This document shows positions 45,483 through 53,495 of a stretch of DNA of 64,000 nt, piece by piece. Position numbers and translations under genes: made by a program. The stretch spans positions 124,001 to 188,000 of the forward strand of contig NZ_JAQGLB010000002.1 in NCBI RefSeq assembly GCF_027853965.1, in the 5' to 3' direction. How positions within the stretch are numbered: position 1 is the stretch's first letter; every line of letters begins with the position of its first letter. The stretch is from Saccharopolyspora indica (GTDB lineage Bacteria; Actinomycetota; Actinomycetes; Mycobacteriales; Pseudonocardiaceae). The notes under the pieces were generated by a model. The model was not told where the DNA came from. It did no database searches and saw only the letters and a list, made by a program, of their open reading frames with translations.

Positions 45483-45651
45483 GGCGTCCCTTCCTCCAAA
45501 TCCGCGCGGGTGCGGGCACTCCGACAGAGCACAGGCAGTGATCATCGCTCCACGATTTCGCTAACGATGTTCATCTGCCCGTGGCACATTAACGGAGCAA
45601 TGCGGGCACCGCGGGTGATTGTGAAGATCCGCTACCGGCCTGTGACGCCGA

Positions 45652-45837
45652 TCAATCCCGCCGCTCGGAGCCGGTGTCGTCGCGCTCGCCGGAGTCGGCC
45701 TGCGCGGGCGGCGCGAGGTAGACCACGCCCCGCTCCAGGTCCAGCGGGCCACCCGGATCGTGCCCCTGCGAGATACCGGTCTCGTCGCCCTCGTGCTTCA
45801 ACTTGCGCCCGGGGAGGATTTCACCGAAGGAAGCCAT
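45652..45837 (-). CDS. DUF6191-like small protein
   Basis: A 61-aa protein. It begins MASFGEILPGRKLKHEGDE and continues GHDPGGPLDLERGVVYLAP; the PGRK and DPGxGPxDLDxGxV pattern recalls DUF6191 proteins of Actinobacteria, which are of about this size. No membrane segment. Upstream lies a short repeat and then the sugar-transport operon terminator, so it is probably transcribed alone. Confidence 0.6.
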   Translation of the reverse strand: MASFGEILPGRKLKHEGDETGISQGHDPGGPLDLERGVVYLAPPAQADSGERDDTGSERRD

Positions 45838-45869
45838 GCCCCCACGGTAGCCGCGCACCGGGCGGCCCG

Positions 45870-45895
45870 GTGACAGGAAAGTTCCCATCCTCGCA
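45870..45895 (+). repeat. Short intergenic repeat, plus orientation, variant
   Basis: Copy with AGGAAAGTTCCC (one substitution in the core) and the GATCCTCGCA-type tail. It is 33 bases upstream of the DUF6191-like start and 20 bases beyond the hairpin terminator of the transport operon. Confidence 0.8.
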
Positions 45896-45914
45896 ACGCC
45901 CGGCGGCACGCGAA

Positions 45915-45940
45915 AGCCCCGGACTCCGGGGTCCGGGGCT
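45915..45940 (-). terminator. Hairpin terminator of the sugar ABC operon
   Basis: 10-bp perfect stem AGCCCCGGAC (45915-45924) and GTCCGGGGCT (45931-45940) with a 6-base loop, 11 bases beyond the stop of the binding-protein gene (45951). Confidence 0.75.
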
Positions 45941-45950
45941 CGGTCCGCGA

Positions 45951-46928
45951 TCAGCAGCTGGACTTGTAGAAGTACTGGCTCTGCTGCTCCATGTTGTCGC
46001 GGGTGATCGCGATCATCTCGGTCTTGGTCTCGGGCTCGACCGGCTCGCCCTTGATCGCCGCGATCGCGCGCTGGACGCCTTCCGCGCCGATCTTGCCCGG
46101 GTTCTGCGCGATGAGCGCCTGGACCCGGCCGTTGCGCAGGTCGTCGACCTGCTTGGGGCTGGCGTCGAAGCCGACCAGCTGCACCTGGCCCGACTTGCCC
46201 GCGTTGGACAGCGCGGTCGCCGCGCCCTCGCCGGTGTTGAGGTTGGTGCCGAACACGCCCACCAGGTCGGGGTTGGCGGCCAGCGTCGCCGAGACGATCT
46301 GGGCCGCGGTCGCCGGTTCGTTCTCGGTGTACTGGGTCGGCAGCAGCTTCAGGTTCGGGTGCTTGGCGATCTCCTCCTCGAAGCCCTTGGCGCGCTCGTC
46401 GGTGGTGGAGGTGCCCGCCTTGGTGTTCAGCGCCAGCACCGATCCCGGCTTGTCGCCGACCAGCTGCACCAGGGTCTGCGCGGCGAGCTGGCCGCCCGCG
46501 TAGTTGTCGGAGGACAGCGAGGTGACCGCGATCGAGCGGTCCTCCAGCGCGGTGTCGACCTCGACGACCTGGATGCCGTTGGACTTGGCCTGCTGCAGCG
46601 GCGCGGCCAGCGCCTTGTCGTCGGTCGGGGCGATGATCACCGCGCCGGGCTTGGTGCTGACGATGCCGCCCAGGATCTGCGACTGCTCGGCCTGCTCGAA
46701 CTTCTCCGGGGCCTGCACGTTGATCCGGTAGCCCGCCGAGGCGGCCGCTTCCTGCGCCGCGCACTCGATGGAGACGTAGAACGGTTCGCCGCGCATCCCG
46801 GTGATCAGCGCGAGGTCCTTGTTGTTCGGGTCGGTCTGGCCGCCCCCGGTGTCGCCGATCTGGCCGGACCCGCAGCCCGCCAGCAGCAGGGCCGCGCCCA
46901 CCGCGAGCACCGTCTTGCGAGTTCTCAT
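45951..46928 (-). CDS. Sugar ABC transporter substrate-binding lipoprotein
   Basis: A 325-aa family 1 periplasmic-binding-type protein with lipobox LLAGC near residue 19. Typical ribose/xylose-binder segments include ILGGIVSTKPGAVIIAPTD and VDTALEDRSIAVTSLSSDN. ATG 46928 has a GGAGGGT ribosome site. It is the last gene of a minus-strand operon led by a LacI regulator and a class I mannose-6-phosphate isomerase, so mannose or a mannose derivative is the likely ligand; that is inference. Confidence 0.85.
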   Translation of the reverse strand: MRTRKTVLAVGAALLLAGCGSGQIGDTGGGQTDPNNKDLALITGMRGEPFYVSIECAAQEAAASAGYRINVQAPEKFEQAEQSQILGGIVSTKPGAVIIAPTDDKALAAPLQQAKSNGIQVVEVDTALEDRSIAVTSLSSDNYAGGQLAAQTLVQLVGDKPGSVLALNTKAGTSTTDERAKGFEEEIAKHPNLKLLPTQYTENEPATAAQIVSATLAANPDLVGVFGTNLNTGEGAATALSNAGKSGQVQLVGFDASPKQVDDLRNGRVQALIAQNPGKIGAEGVQRAIAAIKGEPVEPETKTEMIAITRDNMEQQSQYFYKSSC

Positions 46929-46967
46929 CCGAATCACCCTCCACACGCCGTTGTGGGTCGAAGAACT

Positions 46968-48011
46968 TCAGCGGCTGTTGCGCGCACGTCGTCGGCGCTG
47001 GTCCAGCCAGACCGCCGCGACGAGCACCGCGCCGACCGCGATCGGTTGCCAGAACGGCCGCACCCCGGCCATCACGAACCCGGCGTCGAGCACTGCCGGG
47101 ATGAACACGCCGATGACGCTGCCCAGCACCGTGCCGATGCCGCCGAACAGGCTGGTGCCGCCCAGCACGACCGCCGCGATCGCGTTGAGGTTGTCGTTGC
47201 TGTGCCCGCTGATCGTGGTGGTGCCGAAGTAGGCCAGCGACATGAAACCGGCCAGCCCGGCGAGCACGCCGGTCAGGGTGTAGACGGCGATGAGGTGGCG
47301 GGTGACCTTGATCCCGCTGCGGCGGGCGGCTTCGGCGTTGGAGCCGATCGCGTAGGTGTAGCGGCCGAAGGCCGTGGTGTGCAACAGCCAGATCGCCAGC
47401 AGCGTGACCAGCGCGGCCAGGATCACCAGGTTCGGCACGATCCCGAACGACGTCCCGGTGCCGAGCGTGGTGCGCAGCGTGCTGGGCACGGTGCGCACGT
47501 CGATGCCGTTGGTGAGCAGCTGAGCGGCACCGAGTGCCGCGCCGAACGAGCCCAGCGTGACGATCAGCGCGGGCACGCGGGCCACGGCGACCAGCAGCCC
47601 GTTGAGCACGCCCCACAGCGCGCCGCCGACCAGCGCCACCACCAGGCCGATCGCGATCACGCCCCAGCCCGCATCCGTGGCGTCACCGCCGCTGAGCCCC
47701 TCCATGGTCATCGCCGAGACGACACCGGAGAACACCAGCACCGAGCCCACCGACAGGTCGATGCCGGAGGTGATGATCACGAACGTCATGCCGACCGCGA
47801 GCATCAGCAGCGGCGCGGCCTGCACCAGCAGGTTCTGCGCGTTGAACAGGGTGAGGAAGGCGTCCGGGCGCAGCGCGCCGAACAGCACGCACAGCGCGAT
47901 CAGCACCAAGCCGGTCCACAGCGTGTTGGAGGACGCCAGCCGCGCGCCGGCGCCCTTGCCCCGCGGCGCTTCCTCCACAGTGGACTTCTGGGTTTCCTGC
48001 TGGGTGGGCAT
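46968..48011 (-). CDS. Sugar ABC transporter permease (RbsC-type)
   Basis: A 347-aa permease of the ribose/xylose type with about 8-10 helices. ITSGIDLSVGSVLVFSGVV and VLGGTSLFGGIGTVLGSVIG are family signatures. The ATG at 48011 overlaps the ATPase stop by four bases (ATGA). Only one permease is present; this family often works as a homodimer. It would carry the sugar delivered by the lipoprotein encoded 39 bases downstream. Confidence 0.88.
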   Translation of the reverse strand: MPTQQETQKSTVEEAPRGKGAGARLASSNTLWTGLVLIALCVLFGALRPDAFLTLFNAQNLLVQAAPLLMLAVGMTFVIITSGIDLSVGSVLVFSGVVSAMTMEGLSGGDATDAGWGVIAIGLVVALVGGALWGVLNGLLVAVARVPALIVTLGSFGAALGAAQLLTNGIDVRTVPSTLRTTLGTGTSFGIVPNLVILAALVTLLAIWLLHTTAFGRYTYAIGSNAEAARRSGIKVTRHLIAVYTLTGVLAGLAGFMSLAYFGTTTISGHSNDNLNAIAAVVLGGTSLFGGIGTVLGSVIGVFIPAVLDAGFVMAGVRPFWQPIAVGAVLVAAVWLDQRRRRARNSR

Positions 48012-48775
48012 CAGCTCGCGTCCTCCTGCGCCAGCGCGCCGGTCATCGCACCGACGAGGTCTTCCAGGGTCGCCTCGGCGGCGTTGAACCGCGCCACCCG
48101 GCTGCCGAGGCGCAGCACCTCGACCCGGTCCGCCACCGACAGGACCTCCGGCATGTTGTGGCTGATCAGCACCACCGCGATGCCGTTGTCGCGAACCCGG
48201 CGGATGACCTCCAGCACGCGTTCGCGCTGCACGACGCCCAACGCGGCGGTCGGCTCGTCCATGAACACCAGCTTGTCCGCCCACGCCACCGACCTGGCCA
48301 CCGCGACGCTCTGCCGCTGACCACCGGACAACGACCCGATCGGCACGGTCAGATCCGGCAGCGAGACCCCGAACTTGGCGAACTGCTCGGCGGCCTGCGC
48401 GCGCATCCCAGCCTTGTCCAGCATGCCGAGCTTGCCGAGCAGCCCTGGGCGCCGCAGCTCCCGGCCCAGGAACAGGTTCGCGGCCGGATCCAGGTCCGGG
48501 GCGACCGCGAGGTCCTGGTAGGCGGTTTCGATGCCGTGCGCGCGAGCGGTGGCGGGCGAGTCCAGCACCACCGGTTCACCGGCGACCCGGATCTGCCCGG
48601 AATCCGGTTGCTCCACCCCGGAAAGGCATTTGACCAGCGTGGACTTTCCTGCCCCGTTGTCGCCGATGAGCGCCACCACCTCGCCGGGGTGGACGGTGAA
48701 CGACGCGCCCCGCAGCGCCTCCACACCGCCGTAGCGCTTGACCAGGTCGCGGGCTTCCAGCAGTGGTTCGGTCAT
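48011..48775 (-). CDS. Sugar ABC transporter ATP-binding protein (single NBD)
   Basis: A 254-aa ABC ATPase. Walker A is GDNGAGKST (residue about 38), the signature is LSGGQRQS, Walker B is LVFMDEPTAAL and the switch His is LISHNM. Ribose-type systems often have two NBDs fused in one RbsA-like chain; this one has a single NBD, so it probably acts as a homodimer. It is a true overlap gene, with ATGA junctions on both sides. Part of the lacI-manA-ABC operon. Confidence 0.88.
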   Translation of the reverse strand: MTEPLLEARDLVKRYGGVEALRGASFTVHPGEVVALIGDNGAGKSTLVKCLSGVEQPDSGQIRVAGEPVVLDSPATARAHGIETAYQDLAVAPDLDPAANLFLGRELRRPGLLGKLGMLDKAGMRAQAAEQFAKFGVSLPDLTVPIGSLSGGQRQSVAVARSVAWADKLVFMDEPTAALGVVQRERVLEVIRRVRDNGIAVVLISHNMPEVLSVADRVEVLRLGSRVARFNAAEATLEDLVGAMTGALAQEDAS

Positions 48776-49815
48776 ATCCGGCTCCCAGCGGAGGGTGGGC
48801 GGCAGTGCACCAGGGTGAGATCGCCTTCCAGCTGAGCGGCCCCGGCAGCGTGCGGGATCACCGCCGTGCTCCCGCGCCGCAGCGTGAGATCGCCGCCGCT
48901 GTCCGTGCGCAGCTTCCCGCTGCCCGACAGCGCGATCAGCACCCCGAAGGAGGGCTCGAGCTCGACCGCGCCGTGCAGCCGGTCGGCCCGGAAGAACGGC
49001 GCGGCGTCGTCGGCCAGCAGCCCGACCCGCGCCGCGTCCTGGTCGGCGGTGCGCTTGATCAGAGACGCGAGCGCGGCATCGCCGAAACCGCTCCGGTTGA
49101 GCGTTTGCAGCGCGGTCCGCTGGTCCATGCCCAGGAACGCGCTCTCGGCGTCGCTCAGGAAACCCCGCCACTCCAACGTGATGGAGAAATCGGTCGGCTG
49201 CTGCAGCTCGACGATGAACACGCCCTCGCCGATCGCGTGCGGGGCGCCGGCGGGCACGTGCACGGTGTCACCGGGCCGCACCGGGATCTGGTTGAGCGAG
49301 CTCAGCATCGCGGAGGAGTCCTGGGTGCTCACCCAGTGCTCGACCACCTCGGGAGCCACGTCGTCGCGGAAACCCAGGTACACCACCGGGTTCGCCCCGC
49401 TGGTCCCGACCACGATCCACGCTTCGGTCTTGCCGAACCGCGAACCCAGGTGCTGCTGGGCGAAGCCGTCCGAGGGGTGGCAGTGCACCGGCAGCCGCTG
49501 CCCCGCGTCGAGCAGCTTGACCAGCAGCGCCGTGCTGTCGCCGAACGCGGCCACGTGCTCGGAACCCAGCCACCGCTCGGGAGCTTCGCGCACCGCGTCG
49601 CGCAGCCAGCGCCCGTCGGGCAGCCGGGACAGACCCGATTCGGGCTGCCCGAACCGCGTCGTGGTGGAGCCGACCCAGTCCTCCGGGCCGAACTCGCGAT
49701 CATCACCACCGCCGCGCAGCGCCGCGATGGACGCGCCACCGCGGTAGAACTGCTTCGGCTGGTTGGCGGGCAGGACGACCGCTCGCGCCGACTGGTCATC
49801 GTGGACAGAACTCAC
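48772..49815 (-). CDS. manA: Class I mannose-6-phosphate isomerase
   Basis: A 347-aa type I phosphomannose isomerase that interconverts mannose-6-phosphate and fructose-6-phosphate. The zinc-site segment is seen as PVHCHPSDGFAQQHLGSRFGKTEAW, with Glu and His in the later VHVPAGAPHAIGEGV. It starts with GTG 49815 overlapping the lacI stop (GTGA) and ends overlapping the ATPase start. Its place inside the transport operon is the main evidence that the imported sugar is mannose-related. Confidence 0.85.
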   Translation of the reverse strand: MSSVHDDQSARAVVLPANQPKQFYRGGASIAALRGGGDDREFGPEDWVGSTTTRFGQPESGLSRLPDGRWLRDAVREAPERWLGSEHVAAFGDSTALLVKLLDAGQRLPVHCHPSDGFAQQHLGSRFGKTEAWIVVGTSGANPVVYLGFRDDVAPEVVEHWVSTQDSSAMLSSLNQIPVRPGDTVHVPAGAPHAIGEGVFIVELQQPTDFSITLEWRGFLSDAESAFLGMDQRTALQTLNRSGFGDAALASLIKRTADQDAARVGLLADDAAPFFRADRLHGAVELEPSFGVLIALSGSGKLRTDSGGDLTLRRGSTAVIPHAAGAAQLEGDLTLVHCRPPSAGSRI

Positions 49816-50840
49816 CGTGCAACCTCTCCAGAACCTCGGGCCAGCAGCTGGGTGGGGACGACGATCCGACGCGGCGGGGAGCGGTCGCCGTCCAGCCGCG
49901 AGAACAGCAGCTCGGCGGCCGACCGGCCCAGCGCGCTGGTTTCGTGGGTGACCACCGTGATCGGCGGATCCAGCAGATCGGCGAGCTCGAAGTCGTCGAA
50001 GCCCACCAGCGCCGGCCGGTCGGGCCGACCCGCCAAGGCGCGCAGGGCGTGGATGGTGATCCGGTTGTTGCCGGTGACCAGCGCGGTCGCGCGCCGCAGC
50101 GTGGTGCGCAGCGCCTCGGCCACCGACTCGTCGGTGTGCGGGCCCATCAGCACCAGATCGGATTCGAACGGAACCCCGGCCCGGGCGCAGCCCTCGCGGA
50201 ACCCGCGCAACCGCTCGGCGGCGGTGTGGATCTCCGGCGCGTCGCCGAGGAATGCGATCTCCCGGTGCCCGTGCTCGGCCAGGTGCTGCGCGGCCAGCGC
50301 GGTGCCGCCGGAGTTGTCGATGAGCACGGCGTCGGCGTCGAGGTTGCCCGGCGGGCGGTCCACGAACACCACCGGGGTGCCCGCGTTGATCTCGTGCGCG
50401 ATGTAGCCGTGCTGGTGACCGGCGGGAACGACGATCAGCCCGTCGACGCGCCGCGCGCAGAACTCCAGCACCAGCTCGCGCTCCCGCGCCGGGTCCTCAT
50501 CGGACGAACCGGTGAGCACCTGCTTGCCGTGCGTCCGCGCGACTTCCTCCACCGCGCGGGTGAGCACCGAGTAGAACGGGTTCGCGAGGTCTTCCAGGAC
50601 CAGGCCCAGCGTCCCGGTCCCGGTGCCGCGCCGGAGGTTGCGGGCGCTGAGGTTGCGCCGGAACCCCAACTGGTCGATCGCGGACAGCACGCGCTCCGCC
50701 GTGGCCGGGTGCACGCCGCTCTCGGCGTTGACCACCCGCGACACGGTCTTGATGCTCACGCCCGCCAGCCGCGCCACGTCGCTCATGGTGGCGCGCCGGA
50801 CGTTCCCGGAGTCAGACAACGTTGTCATGGCGAGCGGCAT
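49812..50840 (-). CDS. LacI family transcriptional regulator of mannoside locus
   Basis: A 342-aa repressor. The HTH is MSDVARLAGVSIKTVSRVVN (residues about 19-38), followed by a hinge and an effector domain of the ribose-binding fold (GLVLEDLANPFYSVL, GFDDFELADLL). The annotated ATG 50840 gives an 18-residue N-terminal extension; ATG 50786 at MSDVA is plausible and would place palindrome GACAACGTTGTC (50815-50826) in the untranslated leader as an operator. It leads an overlapping five-gene operon with manA and an ABC importer. Confidence 0.85.
   Translation of the reverse strand: MPLAMTTLSDSGNVRRATMSDVARLAGVSIKTVSRVVNAESGVHPATAERVLSAIDQLGFRRNLSARNLRRGTGTGTLGLVLEDLANPFYSVLTRAVEEVARTHGKQVLTGSSDEDPARERELVLEFCARRVDGLIVVPAGHQHGYIAHEINAGTPVVFVDRPPGNLDADAVLIDNSGGTALAAQHLAEHGHREIAFLGDAPEIHTAAERLRGFREGCARAGVPFESDLVLMGPHTDESVAEALRTTLRRATALVTGNNRITIHALRALAGRPDRPALVGFDDFELADLLDPPITVVTHETSALGRSAAELLFSRLDGDRSPPRRIVVPTQLLARGSGEVAR
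50815..50826. promoter_or_regulatory. Candidate LacI-family operator at the lacI start
   Basis: A perfect 12-bp palindrome GACAACGTTGTC with the central CG typical of LacI-family operators. It lies just inside the lacI frame if ATG 50840 is used, or 29 bases upstream of ATG 50786. A near-identical site precedes the divergent GH47 gene at 51197. Confidence 0.6.
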
Positions 50841-50938
50841 TGCACCCCACCGCGGAACCCGCTGTCAATGCCGCCGCGCGCCATTGCTGCCACCCGGCCC
50901 CGCAACGGCAACCGATCGGCCCAATCCGGCGGGCGGGA

Positions 50939-51058
50939 TGACAGGAAGGTTCCCATGCTCGCACCGCCCGCCTGCCCCGCGGCGCCAGGAGTGACAGGAA
51001 GGTTCCCGTGCTTCAGGTCAGGAGCGGTGCGGGTGACAGGAAGGTTCCCATGCTCGCA
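50939..51058 (+). repeat. Triple tandem of short repeats, plus orientation
   Basis: Three copies on the same strand: 50939-50963 (consensus), 50991-51015 (core intact, tail decayed to GTGCTTCA) and 51033-51058 (consensus), 17-28 bases apart. The densest cluster in the window, placed in the divergent lacI/GH47 intergenic region rather than behind a gene. Confidence 0.85.
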
Positions 51059-51196
51059 ACCGCGGCACCCGGGTCAAGGCGGCGGACGGTGGCAGCCCGC
51101 ACCGCTGATCGGCATCGCGCCGTGTCGAAACCGGACAGGAACAGCGGGCCGCATTGACCTCGACGACGCGGGCCGCAACGGTGAACCGCGCGGCTT

Positions 51197-51208
51197 GACA
51201 AGGTTGTC
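51197..51208. promoter_or_regulatory. Candidate LacI-family operator before the GH47 gene
   Basis: GACAAGGTTGTC matches the lacI-start palindrome at 11 of 12 positions; the centre is GG instead of CG. It ends 17 bases before the GH47 ATG, where bound repressor would block transcription or its promoter. Confidence 0.55.
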
Positions 51209-51225
51209 CAGTTGAGGAGGCGGCG

Positions 51226-52623
51226 ATGCTCGGAGGCGTGTCCCGGAGAACCGTTCTGCGGCTGATGGGCGGTGCGGCCGCCGCGGGAGGACTGCTGGCG
51301 GCAGGACCGGCGGCGGCGTCGGCCGGCCGGAACTGGAAGCCCGCCGCCGACTCCGTGCGACGCGAATACCTCTGGGCGTGGCAGCACTACGTCGACCGCG
51401 CGCTGGGCGCCGACCACATCAAGCCGATCTCCGGCGGCCGCGAGGACTTCTTCGTCCAGGGCCGCTCCATCGGGCTCAGCCTGGTGGAAGCCGTCGACAC
51501 CCTGTGGCTGATGGAGGCCGACGACGAAGTGGCGCTGGCCGTGCGGTGGATCGAGGACAACCTGAGCTTCGACATCGACGCGCCGTTCCAGGTCTTCGAG
51601 ACCAACATCCGCATGGTCGGCGGCCTCGCCGCCGCCTACCACTGCACCGGCGCGCCCCGGCTGCTGGAACTGGCCGTGGACGTCGCCGACCGGCTGCTGC
51701 CCGCGTTCACCGAATCGCCGACCGGGCTGCCCTACCGCTACGTGAACCTGGCCACCGGTGAGGTCAGCCGCCCCGAGACCAACATCGTCGAGGTCGGCAC
51801 CTACATCGCCGAGTTCGGCGTGCTGTCGGAGTGGACCGGCGACCGCCGCTACTACGACCTGGCCAAGCAGGCCATGCGCGTGGTCCACGACAAGCGCACC
51901 GAGCTCGGCCTGCTGCCGCACGACATCCACGCCGAAACGGGGGAGTGGCGCAACCGCCAGGCCACCGTCGGCCCGCCCGGCGACTCCTACTACGAATACC
52001 TGTGGGACGGCTACGCGCTGTTCGGCGACGAAGAGCTCCGCCGGTGGTACGACACGCTCACCGACGCGATCCTCGCCCACCAGGCCGAACGCCGCGACGG
52101 CCTGCTGTGGTTCCCGCAGGTCGACGCCTTCACCGGCGAGGTCCTCAGCCGCGAGCAGAGCGTGCTGGCCGGGTTCTACGCCGGACTGCTCGCCGAATCC
52201 GGCCGGATCGACGAAGGACGCGCCTACCACGACGCGTTCAACACCGCGCAGGAGAAGTTCGGGGTCATCCCGAACTCGCTCGACTACGCCACGATGTCGG
52301 CCGCCGACCCGGGCAACGCGCTGCGCCCCGAGTTCGCCGACGCGGCCCTGATGCTGTGGCTGGCCACCGGCGACGAGATCTTCCGGGAGCGGGCGAAGAC
52401 CCACTACGACAACATGCTCCGGACCTCGAAGACGAACTACGGCTTCGCCGGCCTCACCGACGTGACCGCGAAGCCACCGTCCCAAGAGGACAGCTGCCCG
52501 GGCTACTGGTGGTCGGAGCAGATGAAGTACTACTGGCTGCTCTTCTCCGGCACCCCGCGGTTCGACTACCGCGACAACTACCTGAGCACCGAGGCGAACC
52601 TGCTCCGCGGAGCCCGCCGCTGA
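51226..52623 (+). CDS. Exported GH47-family alpha-mannosidase
   Basis: A 465-aa enzyme with Tat signal (SRRTVLRLMGG, cleavage near AAASAG). The (alpha/alpha)7 barrel landmarks of glycoside hydrolase 47 are in order: SLVEAVDTLWLM, FETNIRMVGGLAAAYH, AVDVADRLLPAF, PTGLPYRYVNL, VGTYIAEFGVLSEWTGD, DSYYEYLWDGYALF, LRPEFADAALMLW with its catalytic-type Glu, SEQMKYYWLLFSG and the calcium-site STEAN. GH47 enzymes remove alpha-1,2-mannose; bacterial ones are few. Placement opposite a manA-ABC operon with shared operator-like sites supports mannose release outside the cell. Confidence 0.8.
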   Translation: MLGGVSRRTVLRLMGGAAAAGGLLAAGPAAASAGRNWKPAADSVRREYLWAWQHYVDRALGADHIKPISGGREDFFVQGRSIGLSLVEAVDTLWLMEADDEVALAVRWIEDNLSFDIDAPFQVFETNIRMVGGLAAAYHCTGAPRLLELAVDVADRLLPAFTESPTGLPYRYVNLATGEVSRPETNIVEVGTYIAEFGVLSEWTGDRRYYDLAKQAMRVVHDKRTELGLLPHDIHAETGEWRNRQATVGPPGDSYYEYLWDGYALFGDEELRRWYDTLTDAILAHQAERRDGLLWFPQVDAFTGEVLSREQSVLAGFYAGLLAESGRIDEGRAYHDAFNTAQEKFGVIPNSLDYATMSAADPGNALRPEFADAALMLWLATGDEIFRERAKTHYDNMLRTSKTNYGFAGLTDVTAKPPSQEDSCPGYWWSEQMKYYWLLFSGTPRFDYRDNYLSTEANLLRGARR

Positions 52624-52630
52624 CGCCGGA

Positions 52631-52697
52631 TGACAGGAAGGTTCCCATGCTCGCACCGGGCCCGGCGCGCTTTGGAGCATGGGAACCTTCCTGTCAC
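52631..52697. repeat. Inverted pair of the short intergenic repeat (hairpin)
   Basis: Arms 52631-52652 and 52675-52696 form a perfect 22-bp stem around a 22-base spacer. It starts eight bases after the GH47 stop and ends 23 bases before cutA, and is a likely terminator for the GH47 gene. Confidence 0.85.
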
Positions 52698-52719
52698 GGC
52701 GCGCCGATACGCTGGGCGA

Positions 52720-53037
52720 ATGGCTGATCATGTGCTGGTCGTGACCACCACCGACTCCGAGGAATCCGCCGCCTCGCTGGCCCGGGGCGTCGTCGAGGCC
52801 GCGCTGGGCGCCTGCGTGCAGGTCGTGCCGATCCGCAGCTTCTACGTGTGGGAGGGCGCGGCGCAGGACGACCCCGAGTGGCAGTTGCAGATCAAGACCT
52901 CCGCCGCCCGGCTGCCCGCGCTCGTCGCGCACCTGAAGGCCGAGCACGGCTACGAGGTGCCGGAGATCATCGCGACCCCGATCGTCGGCGGGAACCCGGA
53001 GTACCTGTCCTGGGTCGACGAGCAGACCCGGCCATAA
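52720..53037 (+). CDS. cutA: Divalent-cation tolerance protein CutA
   Basis: A 105-aa CutA1-family protein: VVTTTDSEESAASLARGVVE at the start, GACVQVVPIRSFYVWEG in the middle, and ALVAHLKAEHGYEVPEIIA near the end, with the last motif YLSWVDEQT. These trimeric proteins are linked to copper tolerance in E. coli, but their role is unclear. ATG 52720. Followed 76 bases later by a DUF3817 gene. Confidence 0.9.
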   Translation: MADHVLVVTTTDSEESAASLARGVVEAALGACVQVVPIRSFYVWEGAAQDDPEWQLQIKTSAARLPALVAHLKAEHGYEVPEIIATPIVGGNPEYLSWVDEQTRP

Positions 53038-53113
53038 CGGACCGGCGGTGGGGTGAGCCGCATCACCCTGCACACTCGGGTGCAGTGCCGGTCTAGACGG
53101 AAGTGGGGTCGAC

Positions 53114-53461
53114 GTGCCGCGGACTTATGCCGGGTGGTTCCGGTTGGTGGCGATCGCCGAGGCGTTCTCGTGGGTGGGGCTGCTGGTGGCGATGGCGTTC
53201 AAGTACGGCCTGGACATGCCGCTCGGCGTGACCGTGATGGGCTGGGTCCACGGGGCGATCTTCACCGCCTACGTGGTGGCCTGCCTGGTCGTGTTCAGCC
53301 CGCTGCGCTGGCGGTTCGGCGTGCTGGTGCTCGCGCTGGTCGCGTCGGTGCCGCCGCTGGCCACGGTGTGGTTCGAGCGCTGGGCGAACCGCCGCGGCCT
53401 GCTGACCGAGTCCGATTCGGACGAGCCGACGTTCTGGGGCCGGGTCCGGCAGATCAACTAG
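53114..53461 (+). CDS. DUF3817 membrane protein
   Basis: A 115-aa actinobacterial protein with three hydrophobic helices. FRLVAIAEAFSWVGLLVAMAFKY and VMGWVHGAIFTAYVVAC are characteristic of DUF3817. GTG 53114 is the family-typical start (VPRTYAGWFRLV). It converges with a MarR-type gene 34 bases away. Function unknown. Confidence 0.8.
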   Translation: MPRTYAGWFRLVAIAEAFSWVGLLVAMAFKYGLDMPLGVTVMGWVHGAIFTAYVVACLVVFSPLRWRFGVLVLALVASVPPLATVWFERWANRRGLLTESDSDEPTFWGRVRQIN

Positions 53462-53495
53462 TCGGCGTGGTTCCCGCCGCGCCGGAGGAGTTCGC

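Larger units (their letters stand above)
50841..51225. other. Intergenic region between divergent lacI operon and GH47 gene
   Basis: 385 bases with no gene. It holds three copies of the short repeat (50939-51058), the operator-like site at 51197 and the GAGGAGG ribosome site of the GH47 gene (51212-51219). Promoters for both directions must lie here but no clear -10/-35 pair was resolved. Confidence 0.6.

Noticed and set aside
44961-48320. 1,119-codon plus-strand frame across the ABC operon
   Set aside because: Antisense to four recognisable genes; its beginning is only the translated short repeats (MGTFLS).
50939-51058. CRISPR array
   Set aside because: Spacing (16-28 bases) is irregular, copies also occur singly and inverted across the window, there are no spacers of uniform length and no cas genes.
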